DNA of 64,000 nucleotides, from NCBI GenBank assembly GCA_942159475.1, contig OW804095.1, positions 57,440,773-57,504,772 on the forward strand, read 5' to 3'. Source of the stretch: Sthenelais limicola. Taxonomy: Eukaryota; Annelida; Polychaeta; Phyllodocida; Sigalionidae. A program made the position numbers and the translations under genes. The notes under the pieces were generated by a model. It was not told where the DNA came from. It ran no database searches and saw only the letters and a list, made by a program, of their open reading frames with translations. Positions 1 to 12,000 of this stretch are shown one piece after another. The first letter of the stretch is position 1. The number at the start of each line of letters is the position of its first letter.

Positions 1-957
1 TTGGCAATTTCTTCTATCAATCAAAATTATCTTAATTCAGACAATAGTCTAACAACTTGCATCCCTAATATCTACTTAGTATAGTCTTCTCGCATCCTGA
101 TAAAATTAAAAACTTATTAGTGTTATTCTATTTTGAACATATGTAATAATTTCCTGAGCACTGGGGCAAGTGAAAAAACTCAATTCAGCACTTCAGTAGT
201 TGAAATAAAATCTTTTTTAAAAAGAAGTTATGAATTAAGTGTAATAACACCGTAACTTGTTTTTTATGCAGGTCGATATTTGGACGAGCAGACAAACGAC
301 TGATTTGCAAGGAGGATTAATGCAGTTCAAAGTCTTTTTCTATATAGTTATTTACGTTATTTACGCATAATAAGGTATGAACAATAGAAGTTTACAATAC
401 AACACTGAGTGGGTCATTTCTCTTAAGCTGAATTTTCGGTTAACCGGAAATTTTTCCAATTTCCCCTAAAGTTCAGGTTAGGCGGAACATAGTTTTATGT
501 AGAAATATAATTCAGGCCAGGCTATTTTCTAGGGGGAAAAGGAGTAAATTTATATTATTTAGGGAACACAGAATATGCCAACCTGATTTAAAGAAAGCTA
601 GAATGAAAGACCAATAATGAAAATTTAAAAGTATGCTTCGGTTGTTAAAAGCAAACGCTACTATCTAGTGGAATATGAAAATAAATGTCTTTTTTTCTGA
701 AACTTAATTGGGATTTGATTCTTGGAGTGTTTCTGGTCATAAAAATGAAAAAAATGGGCCACCGTGCTCATTTTTTAATTATAGCCCTTCGAAGTTTGGT
801 ATCTCAAAAAAACCAATGAAAGCTAAAGGGGGGGGGGGGGGGGGCTCATTTTGCAGTCCCTCGGCTTCATAGTTCATATTTGCTATTCATATTCACACAA
901 TTTAAGTAAAGCTAACAATTTTGGAAAGAGTATTATTTGGCCAATAATTCTAGGGGT
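1..957. other. AT-rich non-coding DNA, no gene seen
   Basis: No convincing coding region, RNA gene or repeat border is visible. The only notable feature is a run of 17 G at 828-844. Similar G runs occur at 17334-17352 and 19056-19069, so they look like a habit of this genome. Confidence 0.5.
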
Positions 958-1165
958 AGGTGCATAATATTCACTTAAAAGTTACGCGAGTCACGTAAAT
1001 ATTTAAGTGACCCACGTAAGCCAATTGGGGTGCCAAATACTTAATTTAAAAGTTACGTGAGTCACTTAAATTTTACGTGACTCACGTAGTCCAAATCGCG
1101 GTGCAGAATACTTAAATAGGCTTCACGTAAGATTTAAGTGACACGTAAAGTGGCTCAAAATTACG
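958..1165. repeat. Three-unit array of about 70 bp with ACGTGAGTCAC palindromes
   Basis: Three imperfect units follow one another, each opening with a GGTGC-like word, then a TTAAAAGTTACGYGAGTCAC segment and its near inverse ACGTGACTCACGTA. The words ACGTGAGTCAC, ACGTGACTCACG and TTAAGTGAC recur in both orientations, so the block can fold on itself. TGAGTCA is also the AP-1 consensus, but context gives no reason to call regulation. I see no clear terminal repeats. Confidence 0.6.
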
Positions 1166-1710
1166 TTGCCTAGGGGAGGCAACTTAAGGGCTTAAATGCA
1201 CATTAATATAATGAAAATGACCCCTAATAATGAAGATAATGTTCCCATTTTTTTAGTATATACCCAGCACGACTGTAGTTGTATACCATGTAAAAATAAA
1301 AGTGTTTCAAGAAGATATAGTTTTTCATCAAATTTGGGGCAAATTCTCCCCAATGGAGAGTATTGTGCGAGAGTTGAGTACATGAATACATTAATAATTA
1401 ACTTAAATCCTCAATATTATGTGTGCAATTGGGTTGCATATATCGATCATCAGCTATTATCAATCCTCTCAAATATCCCAAATTGAAGACAAAAATTTGG
1501 TTGAAAAAACATAAAAAAAAATAAAATACCTGAATATAAATGAAATAAATAGTAAATCTTTTCGCTGGGAGACAATGGTTGACAATAGGAATACAAAATT
1601 TGTATTTTCCAGCCAGTTTTTTAACGTGTATTCATCGGAAACGTGTATTCGTATGGATTCTTTTCATAAAATTATAATTTTTTTCTCAGATTTTCATGGG
1701 GGGGGGGGGC

Positions 1711-1850
1711 ATGATATATTTATCGGATGCAAAGACAAGGGAGATACAGGGCTCTATCTACTTCCAGTCGGCGCATAGTTATTTGAGTAACTTCTACCCG
1801 TGCACCCTTGATATTAACGGCCTGTACTTTACTTCGGTGGAGCAGGCTTA
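1711..1850 (+). pseudogene. NADAR-domain fragment interrupted by a TIR element
   Basis: From an ATG at 1711 the plus strand reads about 46 codons containing L-S-N-F-Y-P followed 14 residues later by S-V-E-Q-A. This is the opening motif block of the NADAR (YbiA-like) family. The frame stops exactly where a 3.3-kb TIR element begins at 1851. DNA past the element (5160 on) may continue the domain (H-R-R-A-G-H in one frame) but is broken by stops. NADAR proteins act on ADP-ribose-linked or riboflavin-pathway glycosidic bonds; this copy is too short to work. It differs clearly from the NADAR domain in the LINE at 25880-26347, so it came from another family or a stand-alone gene. Confidence 0.6.
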
Positions 1851-2214
1851 GGGGGCTATCATTATTTACCTCATAGGGGGGGTATAAGAATTTTGGCAGT
1901 CAATCATACACATTTTTGTGACCCCCCCCATCCAAGGGTCCCATGTTTTTGTGACCCCCCCCCCTATCAGAGGGTCCCATATTTTTGTGACCCCCCCCCA
2001 CCCCCGCCACCAATCACACACCCGCAGTGAATTAAAATAGATGACACATCATGCCATGATGCTACATCCTCTGCTAAGCATTGAAACTGTGGTGGCCATT
2101 GTCAATGTCACAACGGCCATCATAAACACAGGCACTAAATGGAACCATGCCATACCCTTGTTGTGTTTTTCTCGCATCAAGTTACCATAATTAAAAGCAA
2201 TCCAGGATATTTAA

Positions 2215-2470
2215 AATCATTTGTAGTGCGACAAGACTCCAGATCGGGAAGTTGTGTGTTCGAACCCCACCAAAGGCTGGGGAGTAACTGTTCACTGCAA
2301 CCCGCTCCCACCCAGAGCGTAGGCACTGTCTGTAGGCCTAATGGGAAGACTATGCCACCTGGTCAAGATTCAGTCACTCAATGACTGCAACTCTGTGAGA
2401 GCTACTACAGAATTAGGCCAGAGCCTATGGATGATACTAGCTCTGCCGGTATCCAGGAGCCCTGGGACAG
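2215..2470 (+). repeat. tRNA-derived SINE-like sequence
   Basis: Positions 2222-2270 resemble the 3' half of a tRNA gene: a GACTCCAGATCGGGAAG anticodon-arm-like stretch, then GTGTGTTCGAACCCCACC, which contains a good pol III B box (GTTCGAACC). The 5' half with the A box is missing. It continues into about 200 bp of unrelated body. The 3' border is not clear because no oligo-A tail or target duplication was identified. It lies inside the TTA-flanked TIR element. Confidence 0.5.
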
Positions 2471-2711
2471 ATAAAAATCAGTATAAGTCAAACTAGGTCA
2501 GTAGGAGGAGACTCTAGCCAGCCTAGCTGACTGTCTGACAGAAAGCATGGGAACTGGCCCCTGTATGTCACACACCAAAAAATGGACCACTACAGACAAG
2601 CTAGAGAGAGTAGTATAAAAACAGAAAAATAGGGTATCCCAAAGAATAAAAAGGTGATATCCAAGGGGGAAAAAAAGAAAATTATTTGGAAGAGGTCAAA
2701 TAAATCTCAAA

Positions 2712-2861
2712 CTAACCTTAGTTATGTATTTCCAATTGTTCTTCACCTCGTTTCTTGCGTAGGAATCCCTTGGGTCTATGCTACGCTCCGACCCTTGGGA
2801 TAGCCCCCCCCCCCCCCTCCAACTTGGTGAAGAACGATCGGAAATACATAACTGCAGTTAG
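2712..2861. repeat. 150-bp hairpin (MITE-like)
   Basis: Arms of 36 bp at 2712-2747 and 2826-2861 are near-perfect inverted repeats with four or five mismatches; the core TTATGTATTTCC pairs with GGAAATACATAA. The loop has its own inner inverted pair, GGAATCCCTTGGG against CCCTTGGGAT, and a C run. Non-coding; nested in the larger TIR element. Confidence 0.65.
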
Positions 2862-3035
2862 TTTTGTCTCTGTACTCATCAAGCCATCAAGGTATATCCA
2901 AGTATCGTTATCCTTTCCCAGCCCAAAACAAGCTTTACTTTGGGCTGACTGCACATACCTTTATTGAAGTTTTCATTCTATAATGCAACAGCCACTCTCA
3001 TTGTTATCGTTGGTATTTTGATTTCCCATGTATCA

Positions 3036-4819
3036 GCTAATCTGCCATGATATATGTCACAGTCTGGGCATGAAGATGACTTCATCCTCAGATTCATTAA
3101 TTACAGCATTATTCTCCTCTTTAGTGACTTCATTTACCCTTTCAGCATATATGTTTCAGGTTCACATGAATCTGAAACTAGGTTATTGTCTGAGTCAGAA
3201 TTGTCATCACCTTCTGTAGTTTTTGCCTACTCTCCCTAGAAGCTTCACTATCTTGTTCCTCTTATAAATCCTTACCCTTAGTATTTTTTCCCTGTCTTCT
3301 CATTTCTCTTCTCATCCCTGTTTCTTTTTTATTCTGCATGTGGCCAATTACATGGTCCTTCCTTACAAGTAAAATTGTGAGCAAAAGATTTAACTTTGGC
3401 TGTCATTTCAAGTCAAGTTCTTCTTTTTCAATGAGAACATCGCATTATTTGTGCAGCTGAAAACCATCAATTGGTTGAGATTCACTATGTACACAATCAA
3501 TTGTTTCAGTATATGTTGTGTACTTGTAATGGCCAGACTCAAGAGAGGGCATGGGCTGTGGTACAATGTACACAGTTTTTAGAGTGATATCATTTCTGTT
3601 CCCACACAAATTACATACCTCATTATTTCAGCTGACACAGTCAAACTCTTTCTACAGCTCGCCAACTTTGCAATGGTTACTCATGTGCTCTTCCATTTTT
3701 GTAAAGTAATAATGCCTTGGTAGATCACCTGATGCAGCATCTTTGAAACACTATATTGGGATCATGAACTTGACAACACATGACCATACATATGTAATGA
3801 CAAATTTGAGAAATGCTTGAGAGAAAATGACCATTCTAGAGAAGAATAGTTGAACAAGAAAAGTATGCAGCATATTTTGAGGGCAGCTAGAGGAATCAAA
3901 CGAGATACTGGATGTCTTTAAGAGTGTTCAATCCACTAAATCCTACTCATACTAAAAGTAACAGCAGGAAGGAAAATAAAAGGAAGTCAGCCAGTTGGAA
4001 AAGAAAATAAGATGAGGAAAATAATATAGACTTACTAAACAAAAGAACTGAACCAGGCAAAGCAATAGAATGTTTTCCAAATGATTTTTTCTGGCAAGTC
4101 AGCAGTCATGGTTCAACTCAATGCCCTGAATCATAATGTACAAGGTCTCCTTCGCCCAAAGATGGACAGAAAGCATAAGGACTATCTCTGACAAAAGACC
4201 ATCTTTTGTCCTGATGTAGTTCTCAAGTTTAAAAAAATCATGGAAGACTACAAAAATCAAACTGAAAGAACCAAATCGTGCCAACACTTGAAACATCTGG
4301 ATGTCATAGTTTAGAAAGTAGTGACAGTGAAACTGGACATTTCCAGCGAGAATCTCGCTTTTGAAAGGAGAAGTGACCCATTTCATTTGTTGAGGGGGAA
4401 GACAAGTCCCCAAGTCAATTTGATTTTTGTTTTGCAGTATATTTATGTTACATGTTTTCAAAGTATATCTGGATCGGGTATAAATGTTGAAGTTTTGTTT
4501 CTAGTAGTGTTATAAAAAAAACCCCAGTGGAATCAATTGCTGAATATTTAAACAAGGGCAGAATGTTGGTTACATCAAGACGCAAATTATAAAACTTCTT
4601 CAACTCGACCCAAAGGGGTATCATTAGTTTTTTGCAAACTCCTTGGATTTGTGTTTTTCGCCCTGTTCTCATACCCAAGTGACTACTCACAAGCCCACCT
4701 TTCGAAATGAAAATTGGTTGTTTTATTATATCAATCAATTCCTCTATGTCTGTTCCAACCCGTCTCCAATTTTCAACAGTTTTGCGGTGTAAACTTTTTG
4801 TGGTTGAGTGCTTCGGCAC
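3036..4819 (-). pseudogene. Decayed coding remnant inside the TIR element, unidentified
   Basis: Minus-strand open pieces lie at 4448-4819 and 4099-4461. A patchwork around 3540-3760 reads K-M-E-E-H-M-S-N-H-C-K-V-G-E-L, then after stops E-V-C-N-L-C-G-N. Stops and shifts are frequent. A Cys/His-rich stretch followed by a C-x2-C pair is visible, but I do not recognise the family. It may be remains of the element's own protein or of a captured sequence. Confidence 0.3.
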
Positions 4820-5162
4820 TATAGAAATGATATGTGAAACACTGAATTCATTGAGGAAAAAAATTTGCGGTAGCAGAAGATATTTTGCGGAATTCTTGGT
4901 ACTTTAGCCAGTAAAAGTTATTATAGATCTGCATGTTTTTTTTAACCGATTCATCACTTAAGATGGTGTGAGGATTGCCTCAGTAAACATTACTAAGACA
5001 GTATTTTTTCAACCCTGATGTTGGTGTGTTTTTGTGACCCCCCCTATCAGAGGGTGCCATGTTTTTGTGACCCCCCCATCAGAGGGTGCCATGTTTTTGT
5101 GACCCCCCCCCATAATTCTTATACCCCCCCCCCCCATGAGGTAAATAATGATAGCCCCCTTA

Positions 5163-8100
5163 GCACATCGCAGGGCAGGCCACAGCTGAAAATTATTGGG
5201 CTTTTTTTATGACAGTAGTTTTCCTAATATCTTCCTTATTTAAATACAAGTTGTGATAAAACTGCATGCATGGGGGGAGAAAAGTATGCTCTTTCTGATT
5301 TTTAACATCTCGGCAAAGTATTTTGAGTAGAAACAACGATTTTTATCAATTTGCGGGAGCGTAAATTCACCGCGATGTTTACGCAAGTGCGTCAGAAATT
5401 CAGGTGGGAACAGGCGGAGTTGGGTTTCCCTTATAAGGGGGCAACGCGGACGCCCAAAGAACAGGCGGCAAGAACTGGAACCTATATAAGGTTTCCCAGT
5501 ACAAGCGCCTTCGGCGCTCGTACCGCCTTCGGCGGGGGAAACCTTAAAAAAAAACTAAAAACTAAAATTAACAATAAAAACAGAAGGGGAAATGAGCATT
5601 ATAAAACTGAAAGAATTTTGTTGATACTCCAAAAATTAGTGAAGTTACAGACTTTCAAAGTTACCTGCCACTCAGAATTACTAATATAAACATTTGTGAC
5701 AGTGACGTCATGAATATGATGCGACTCCTAGCGGGAATTCCCATGAACTATACCTATCACCCTATAACTATAACTGTCACGGGAAGGTACCTTTCTGCTT
5801 GGCGGGTCACATGTCTAGAATATACATATTCACTATGTGTAGAAAATTTGGGACATTATGAGTTGTCATTTTTTGTTTTATTCCCCAAAACGTGAAAGGA
5901 AAATGCAACATTTCCACATAGACTCGCATACTAAATGGGTACAACTGAGAGTGACCCCAACTAGCTGTTTCCTAAACATGTCTATTTCAGACAGCTACCA
6001 TTTTTTTTAACGCGATGACATCTTTTTCCTTTTACCAGAGTAGAATATAACCAGGCACCGTGTGAAAACATCCCCGAGGGATATTGCGTATTTTCTATTT
6101 GACTTAAATTTTGTATTGGCCTTAAACTGAATAAAAAAAAATGTGTAGAAAATTTTGGGACATTCGAGTTGCCGTTCATTTTTTGTTTTATCCTCTAAAA
6201 TTTGAAAAAATGCAGCATTTCTCCATACTAAACGGATAGTACATAAAATGCCCTTATTTGTAGCATGATATACACAGGGGTGGCATGGAAATGCAATATT
6301 CCTGTTTATGGACAACTGACAAATGCTAATAATTAATTTCATGTGGACAAAGACATAAAATAAACAATTTCAGCAAGTTTTAGTCTTTTATTTGTCATCA
6401 CTTGTAACCATGAAATGCACTATTACCGACACTGATAATGTGTCAAGTCATTCAAAAGGATCTCATCTACCCAGGTCTTCTACCCCAACCCACCCTAACT
6501 CCCCACCCAGGCCTCCATTGACCGAACTACTGGAGCTAACGGCCAGAAACATTATCAACGCATTCATAGTTAACCCGGGCATTCGACATTAATAAGGGCG
6601 CCGTTTTTATCTTCAACCCAGATCTTTACATGCTTATTTAGAAAATTAAACCAAACTTAGCGTTTATTTCATACATTATCATCATTATTTTAAATAGTTT
6701 CATTAAATCAAGTCAAGCTTCGATTCCCCCGCATCACCTACCGTTACGTTGGTACTCTTGTTCATGACTTATCTACACAATATACTAGTGCAAATAGTTT
6801 AGACCTATCAGGGAATATAGTCCAACATAGTATTGTCCCTGCTTAACGCTATTTTAAAAATAAGGTAGAACCTCAGCTAACATTCGTGAGATGCTCAGAA
6901 AATTAACGGTTGCCCTTGTTCTATGCGAGGACCAGATATTTGAAGGTACACCACCTTAGAAATAACATGGAAATAATTTCACTTACTTATATCCCGATCC
7001 CTAACCCCCATCTTTCTTGGAACCTAGTTATGTTAAATACCTAGTCTTACCCCCTTTCAAACCCCATTTCTGGCGAATGGATGACAATTATCATATTATA
7101 TATGTATTAATATGTACATCAAACATGAGCTTAGCATCTATTTATACATAAGGGCCCGCATTGATTTATACATATTCAGGGTCCTAGTTACTAATATATT
7201 ACAACTATTTGCGGTCAGTGTTAACACACATGCAGGGCCATCTTTTATTCCATACCTTATATTATCATACAGTGTAGGGGCCATTCCATTGTTTGTTTTA
7301 ACACAAAAGGAACCCACAAGGATTATTTATACACATTCAGGGCTCTTAATCATAAATCCCAGTTTCGATATAATACCATATAAGAGCAAATACCTCACAA
7401 TGGAACTAACACAATTATGGTTTTCATGGTACCCAATATTAATTACATTTCATCGGACACGACCATGATTGTCTTATACTGAGAGAAGTCAAAGTTCTCA
7501 TCAATGTAAATGAGATGATGAATCTCTGATATCATCTGACCTACAACCATGATTTGGTGTCGGTGTCCCCTTCTGATACGTACCATCGATACATGCATGA
7601 CGTCTTTCTACTGCATGAACCAACAATTTTCTTTTATCGATATTCAATATTGTCATCTTCAGAATGGATACATAAAGAAACCAGTTTATGTGTATTCATA
7701 GGCACCATATATGAGACAATAGCTCTCCCGTCAATTCTCCAATGAAGATCAATTCCTTATGGTAATGGCCATGGTAATCTTCATGCGAGTGAGGATTTTG
7801 TGTAACTTGCAGATATGTAAAGAAATGTGCAGAACAAAAGTAAGTCACTGAAATATGTAAATCCACGCACTAGGAATCTAATGATGAGGCAAAATAAAAT
7901 CTATGAATTTTGTCATTGATATAAATATTCAGCAATGCTGTGCCCACTTTTGTAATAAGGTAAAATTAAGGAATAGTAATTTCCAACGATATGAAGTCAG
8001 GTGTTTCTTTTCATATCGAGAATTCTGTATTTCATCCCGTCCGTAAAAACATTCAATCACAGAGGTGCTAATTGCGCAGAATTGAGAAAAACGAAAATAA

Positions 8101-8237
8101 TGCAGAACAGGCGCAATAATTGTTACACGCAAGAAAAAGTTAGCCCTAGTTTTTCATATAAAGATTTTAACATTTAGGCGAATCAATTACTAAAAGAAGA
8201 GATCAAGAAATTATCTACTCGAAGGAAAACGAAGGTG
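5163..8237. other. Non-coding DNA between the TIR element and the MAP2K4 3' end
   Basis: Apart from the hairpin cluster at 5490-5543, I see AT-rich DNA with only short chance ORFs. A minus-strand AATAAA at about 8238-8246 could be the poly(A) signal of the MAP2K4 gene starting at 20136, but several alternatives exist and the 3' UTR border is not fixed. Confidence 0.4.
5490..5543 (+). other. Compact fold with two TTCG tetraloop hairpins
   Basis: An outer stem GGTTTCCC (5490-5497) pairs with GGGAAACC (5536-5543). It encloses AGCGCC-TTCG-GGCGCT (about 5504-5518, flanked by pairing GTAC words) and CCGCC-TTCG-GGCGG (5523-5535). Both loops are C(UUCG)G, the most stable RNA tetraloop. An A-rich tract follows from 5544. 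Fold and flanks resemble a structured transcript or a retroposed copy of one; function unknown. Confidence 0.55.
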
Positions 8238-8903
8238 ATTTATTTATCTTTCCAACGAGAACATTGGACTGAAAATTCGACAAGAGAAAAACCTGTCCGA
8301 CAGTCAAGGATGTTTCATGTTTTTGTAATTAAAATAAAAGTTATCTAATAGGGACAAAAAGGAAGGTGGAGATAGTCGAAGAGTTTCGAAGTGATATGGT
8401 TATTATCTGTTTATCATGGACCCTTTCACTGTAACTACCTCGTTATGGCAGGTAACCACCCAGAGGCAAAGTCAAGTCCTTCGTGATTAATCAACACACA
8501 AATGGAAACCTTTTTATGTATTCTCCTCTCAAATTTAGAAACACACGAGCATTCACACCAGACACGCGCTTGTAATCAGTTTCATTCCAGACCAGCACAA
8601 GAAGACCGACCTGAAATACTTAGTGACCATAACAAAAGTAAGATAAAAGTGCAGCAGCCCCTTGGTCTATTTTTTCTATTCCAGAACAAAGACCTACGAT
8701 GGTCTGCAAGTCTAGCTTATTACAATGTATGGCAATCGCGCCGCCCCCACGGAGTTAGCAAGTTGATGGTTTGCAAGGGGCTCTCTTCTTTTCTTCCATC
8801 TTCTTTCCCCTCATCATGTTCATCTTTTTGTGGTGTGATGGTGGTGGTGGTTGTTTAGTGGTGGCAATTGGCGATGCAGCAGTAGCTAGACAGGGAGTCG
8901 GGG

Positions 8904-9023
8904 CTAGGAACTGCTCTGGGAGTCTAGTTGTAAGTGGTCGGTTGGCATTTCGGCAAGCAATTGGCTAACGTACCCCGCCACGTCTACTTCACGTTCGTCG
9001 TAGGTTCTTATAAACTGGTGTTT
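8904..9023 (-). CDS. MAP2K4: MAP2K4 exon 12 (terminal, docking tail)
   Basis: Reads [19 protein letters not shown] and ends D-S-Q-S-S-S then TAG. This tail corresponds to the versatile docking (DVD) segment by which MAP3Ks bind MKKs. Acceptor GTTTACAG. The 3' UTR lies to the left. Confidence 0.92.
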   Translation of the reverse strand, partial: KHQFIRTYDEREVDVAGYVSQLLAEMPTDHLQLDSQSSS

Positions 9024-12000
9024 CTGTAAACCAGAGAAGAGTCAAATACACCTTTAACCATATATTTATATTTTCCAAGAAATATTAAAAGAAATATATA
9101 ATTAATGCATAAAGCATGTCGGAAAATAGTAGTTTCAAAATCCTGTAAATAATGACACAGTGATATCACTGAAAAGTCATATTAGCTTAAATAAAGCTTT
9201 AAATATGAAATAAATGGATCAAGATAAGTAGGGTTACAGAAAGGTAGCTGGAGATAACTCACCAACAGCTTGTTGTATTTTGGTCGCTGCTCCTGATCTT
9301 TTATTAAGCTGAAATTATATTATCACAAAATTAAGTTTTATGTACAACTCAAATAATAATAACCTCGCATTCGTTATTTTAACGAGTTGTCATTTAGATA
9401 GAGCAAATCAATGCAATCAAATGGATGCTTCAAGTATGGGATATGATTTCTATGGAGGGATTTAATGTTGGCTGCAATAATAGATACATAATGAAAGAAC
9501 CAAATTAAAGGCAGCGTATATAAGAATGTAAATGATTTCCTGGTGATGATAAAGAAACAATAAATTTGGATAACATACCATGTGTTGACAAAGCTGATGA
9601 AGTCTGGGGAGAAGCGTTCATCATTGTCTTTCAACGTTGGAGGATCACCCTGCACCACTTGCGTCAACTGCTCAAACACAGAATTCCACTTCGGGTATGG
9701 AAATTTGCCAGTGGCGACTTCGACCTGCGGATAAAAAACAGATTGATATAATGGTAAATTTCCTGACAGAAGTATAACAAGTTTAGTCTGGAGTAATTTT
9801 TACTGAGATATCGAGATCTCAGGACTGAGGATTCAAACGGAGTTAACAGCCAGTTTCGCTATATATTTGTTATGTACTGGGCATTATCAAGCGATTCAGA
9901 CTACAGACGCATGCTTCAACGCTCTCTAGCCGCCAGATTATAATTTGACCAATGATTTACTTTTACTTCTTGATTCCCGCACCGCCCCCCAACCGAATAG
10001 TTTAAAACACAATACTTACCAAAGTAATACCTAAACTCCACACATCTGATCGTATATCATAACCACGACTGGATGCACGTGGGTCTATACGCTCCGGCTG
10101 TAAGGAAAACCAAAGGCGGATTAATAGTTGTAGCACCAAAATATGCATTAATAGATACATGCATGAATTTCTCAAAAGATAAGCCCACCACCTAATGCGA
10201 TACAATCAATGGTTTGCTTTACAACACTCCCACGGCATGCCATTTATGACATTCTAAATATTCAAGGGACAAATAAATGTAAAGGAGGGTATGACATACA
10301 TTAAATGAGCACTAGTAAAAGCCACCACATCAGCCCTATACCAACAGCATATATTTATTTTTTTGCCCCGCTTTTTGGGGGATGTTTAAACAACGTGTCA
10401 TAGACTACCATGATACAAAGAATCATGAATAAAACACATTATCATTGAAAAGAGGGATTGTCATTGCCTTATGGGCTCACGGATAGTATTTGATGTGGCA
10501 TAGCCATGGTCTCACTACTGTGTCTAACTACTACTACTGCCTTGCAGCTTAAAATTGATAATCTAGCTGGTCGACGTCTCGAAGTTGCTTTTGCGATGAT
10601 CAAGAGGCAAACTAAAAATAATATAGAGACACTTGGGTAAGGACGTATTTGTAAAAACAACTTACGGCCATATAAGGCCGGCAGCCGGCGTCACGCGTCT
10701 TGGCAATGGAATCGACGAGCTGTCCGCTGATGCCAAAGTCACAAAGCTTGATGTTCCCTGAGGTGTCAAGAAGGATATTGGAAGGTTTTACGTCTGAAAG
10801 AGAACAACAACCACAATAACTCAAGTTGCCGAACAAAAGAGGATTCATCACTTTCTTTTATCAGCACAAAATAATGACCAATTTAAGTTAGTTACCGAGG
10901 AAACTATCGTGGTAATTTTCATTGTGTAGGTGTGCTTGGCACTTTTCTACGATTAGCATATCATGGATCCGATAACTACACACTATTGCGATAAGGTAAT
11001 TGTAGTTGGGGCGCTGCCCTTGGAGCATACTAAACGACTGGGCAATAAATCTCTGCCAGGCAGACATATGATCCAACCCTGCCCAATCTAGATGGTGAAA
11101 TGGAACCATATGTTAGATACACTAGAATTTAAGGTTTAGAACCACAAGAAGAGAAGCACACATCCCGTCCCTAAACTGTCATGTTAAGGACGGTTTTCTG
11201 TTTTTATCAGACAGGAATGCTATTGGGTGTGGACGATAAAGAGGAAAACCTTGATTAAGGTTGTGATTAGTCCTACAGATCAGAAATTTAGTGGCGAGTG
11301 CCAAAATAACAAAGATAGCAGGGCTCGAAAAAAGAACCCCTGGCATTCAAACCCCTCTTAGGGGAGGTGAAACATAATGTTGGGCAAGTAAATCTTCGCT
11401 GTTGGTAGATTTTTTTGTCCTGAATAGTATTCAAAGCATCGCAAAACTAACCTCGGTGGATGATAGTCAACTTGTCCTTCAAATAGCTCAATGCTTTTAG
11501 AGTCTGCAACAGCAATTAACACCATAACATCAGAATACGGAATTCAACGACAAAAATAAATTCAAATATCGGAACCTAAATTTGGTGAGAAAAAAATAGT
11601 GTCAGAAATCATATACTTACAGCAACGGTAACTTTGCCCATTATATCCTCCGGGATGGAAGATTGCAATGGTCCATAAACATATTTATAAAACTTGTCTA
11701 AAGATATCGACATAAGCTCCATGCAAATCCAGCAATCTCCCTGTAACAAGAACATTCATGTATTAGGTTTTATTTGCACCGTGTCAAAGTATTTGGCAAC
11801 GCATGAAACCAATCACCATTGCTGAGTAAGCGTCTTTTGTATCGTATTTAAAAATGTACCAGGCCATTACAAAAAAGATGGATGACATGTCATCATAATC
11901 CTCACCCATCTAACATTTGCGCTCAATATACCTTCTTATACCATCTTACCAATGATGAATTAATATTCCTGATCACAGCCACCTAAATAAGAACCTAACC

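Larger units (their letters stand above)
1851..5159. mobile_element. Non-autonomous TIR DNA transposon, TTA target duplication
   Basis: The ends are inverted repeats of about 40 bp beginning GGGGGCTATCATTATTTACC, followed by a G run and TATAAGAATT. TTA flanks both ends (1848-1850 and 5160-5162). A 3-bp TWA duplication with G-rich termini is typical of PIF/Harbinger, but no transposase is seen, so the superfamily is inference. Just inside both ends lie three spaced copies of TTTTTGTGACCCCCC with AGAGGGTSCCATG (1913-2000 and 5028-5110). The interior carries a tRNA-derived SINE, a small hairpin element and decayed minus-strand coding. Confidence 0.7.

Noticed and set aside
828..844. Long G run as a G-quadruplex or regulatory site
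   Set aside because: Similar runs occur at many unrelated places here and probably reflect slippage or sequencing-prone homopolymers.
965..1160. AP-1-regulated enhancer from the TGAGTCA words
   Set aside because: The words are part of a palindromic repeat unit; no gene lies nearby to regulate.
958..1165. CRISPR-like array
   Set aside because: Units are diverged and contiguous with no unique spacers, and the sequence is a eukaryotic genome.
2222..2270. Functional tRNA gene
   Set aside because: Only the 3' half with a B box is present; no A box and no acceptor-stem pairing, so it is a SINE relic.
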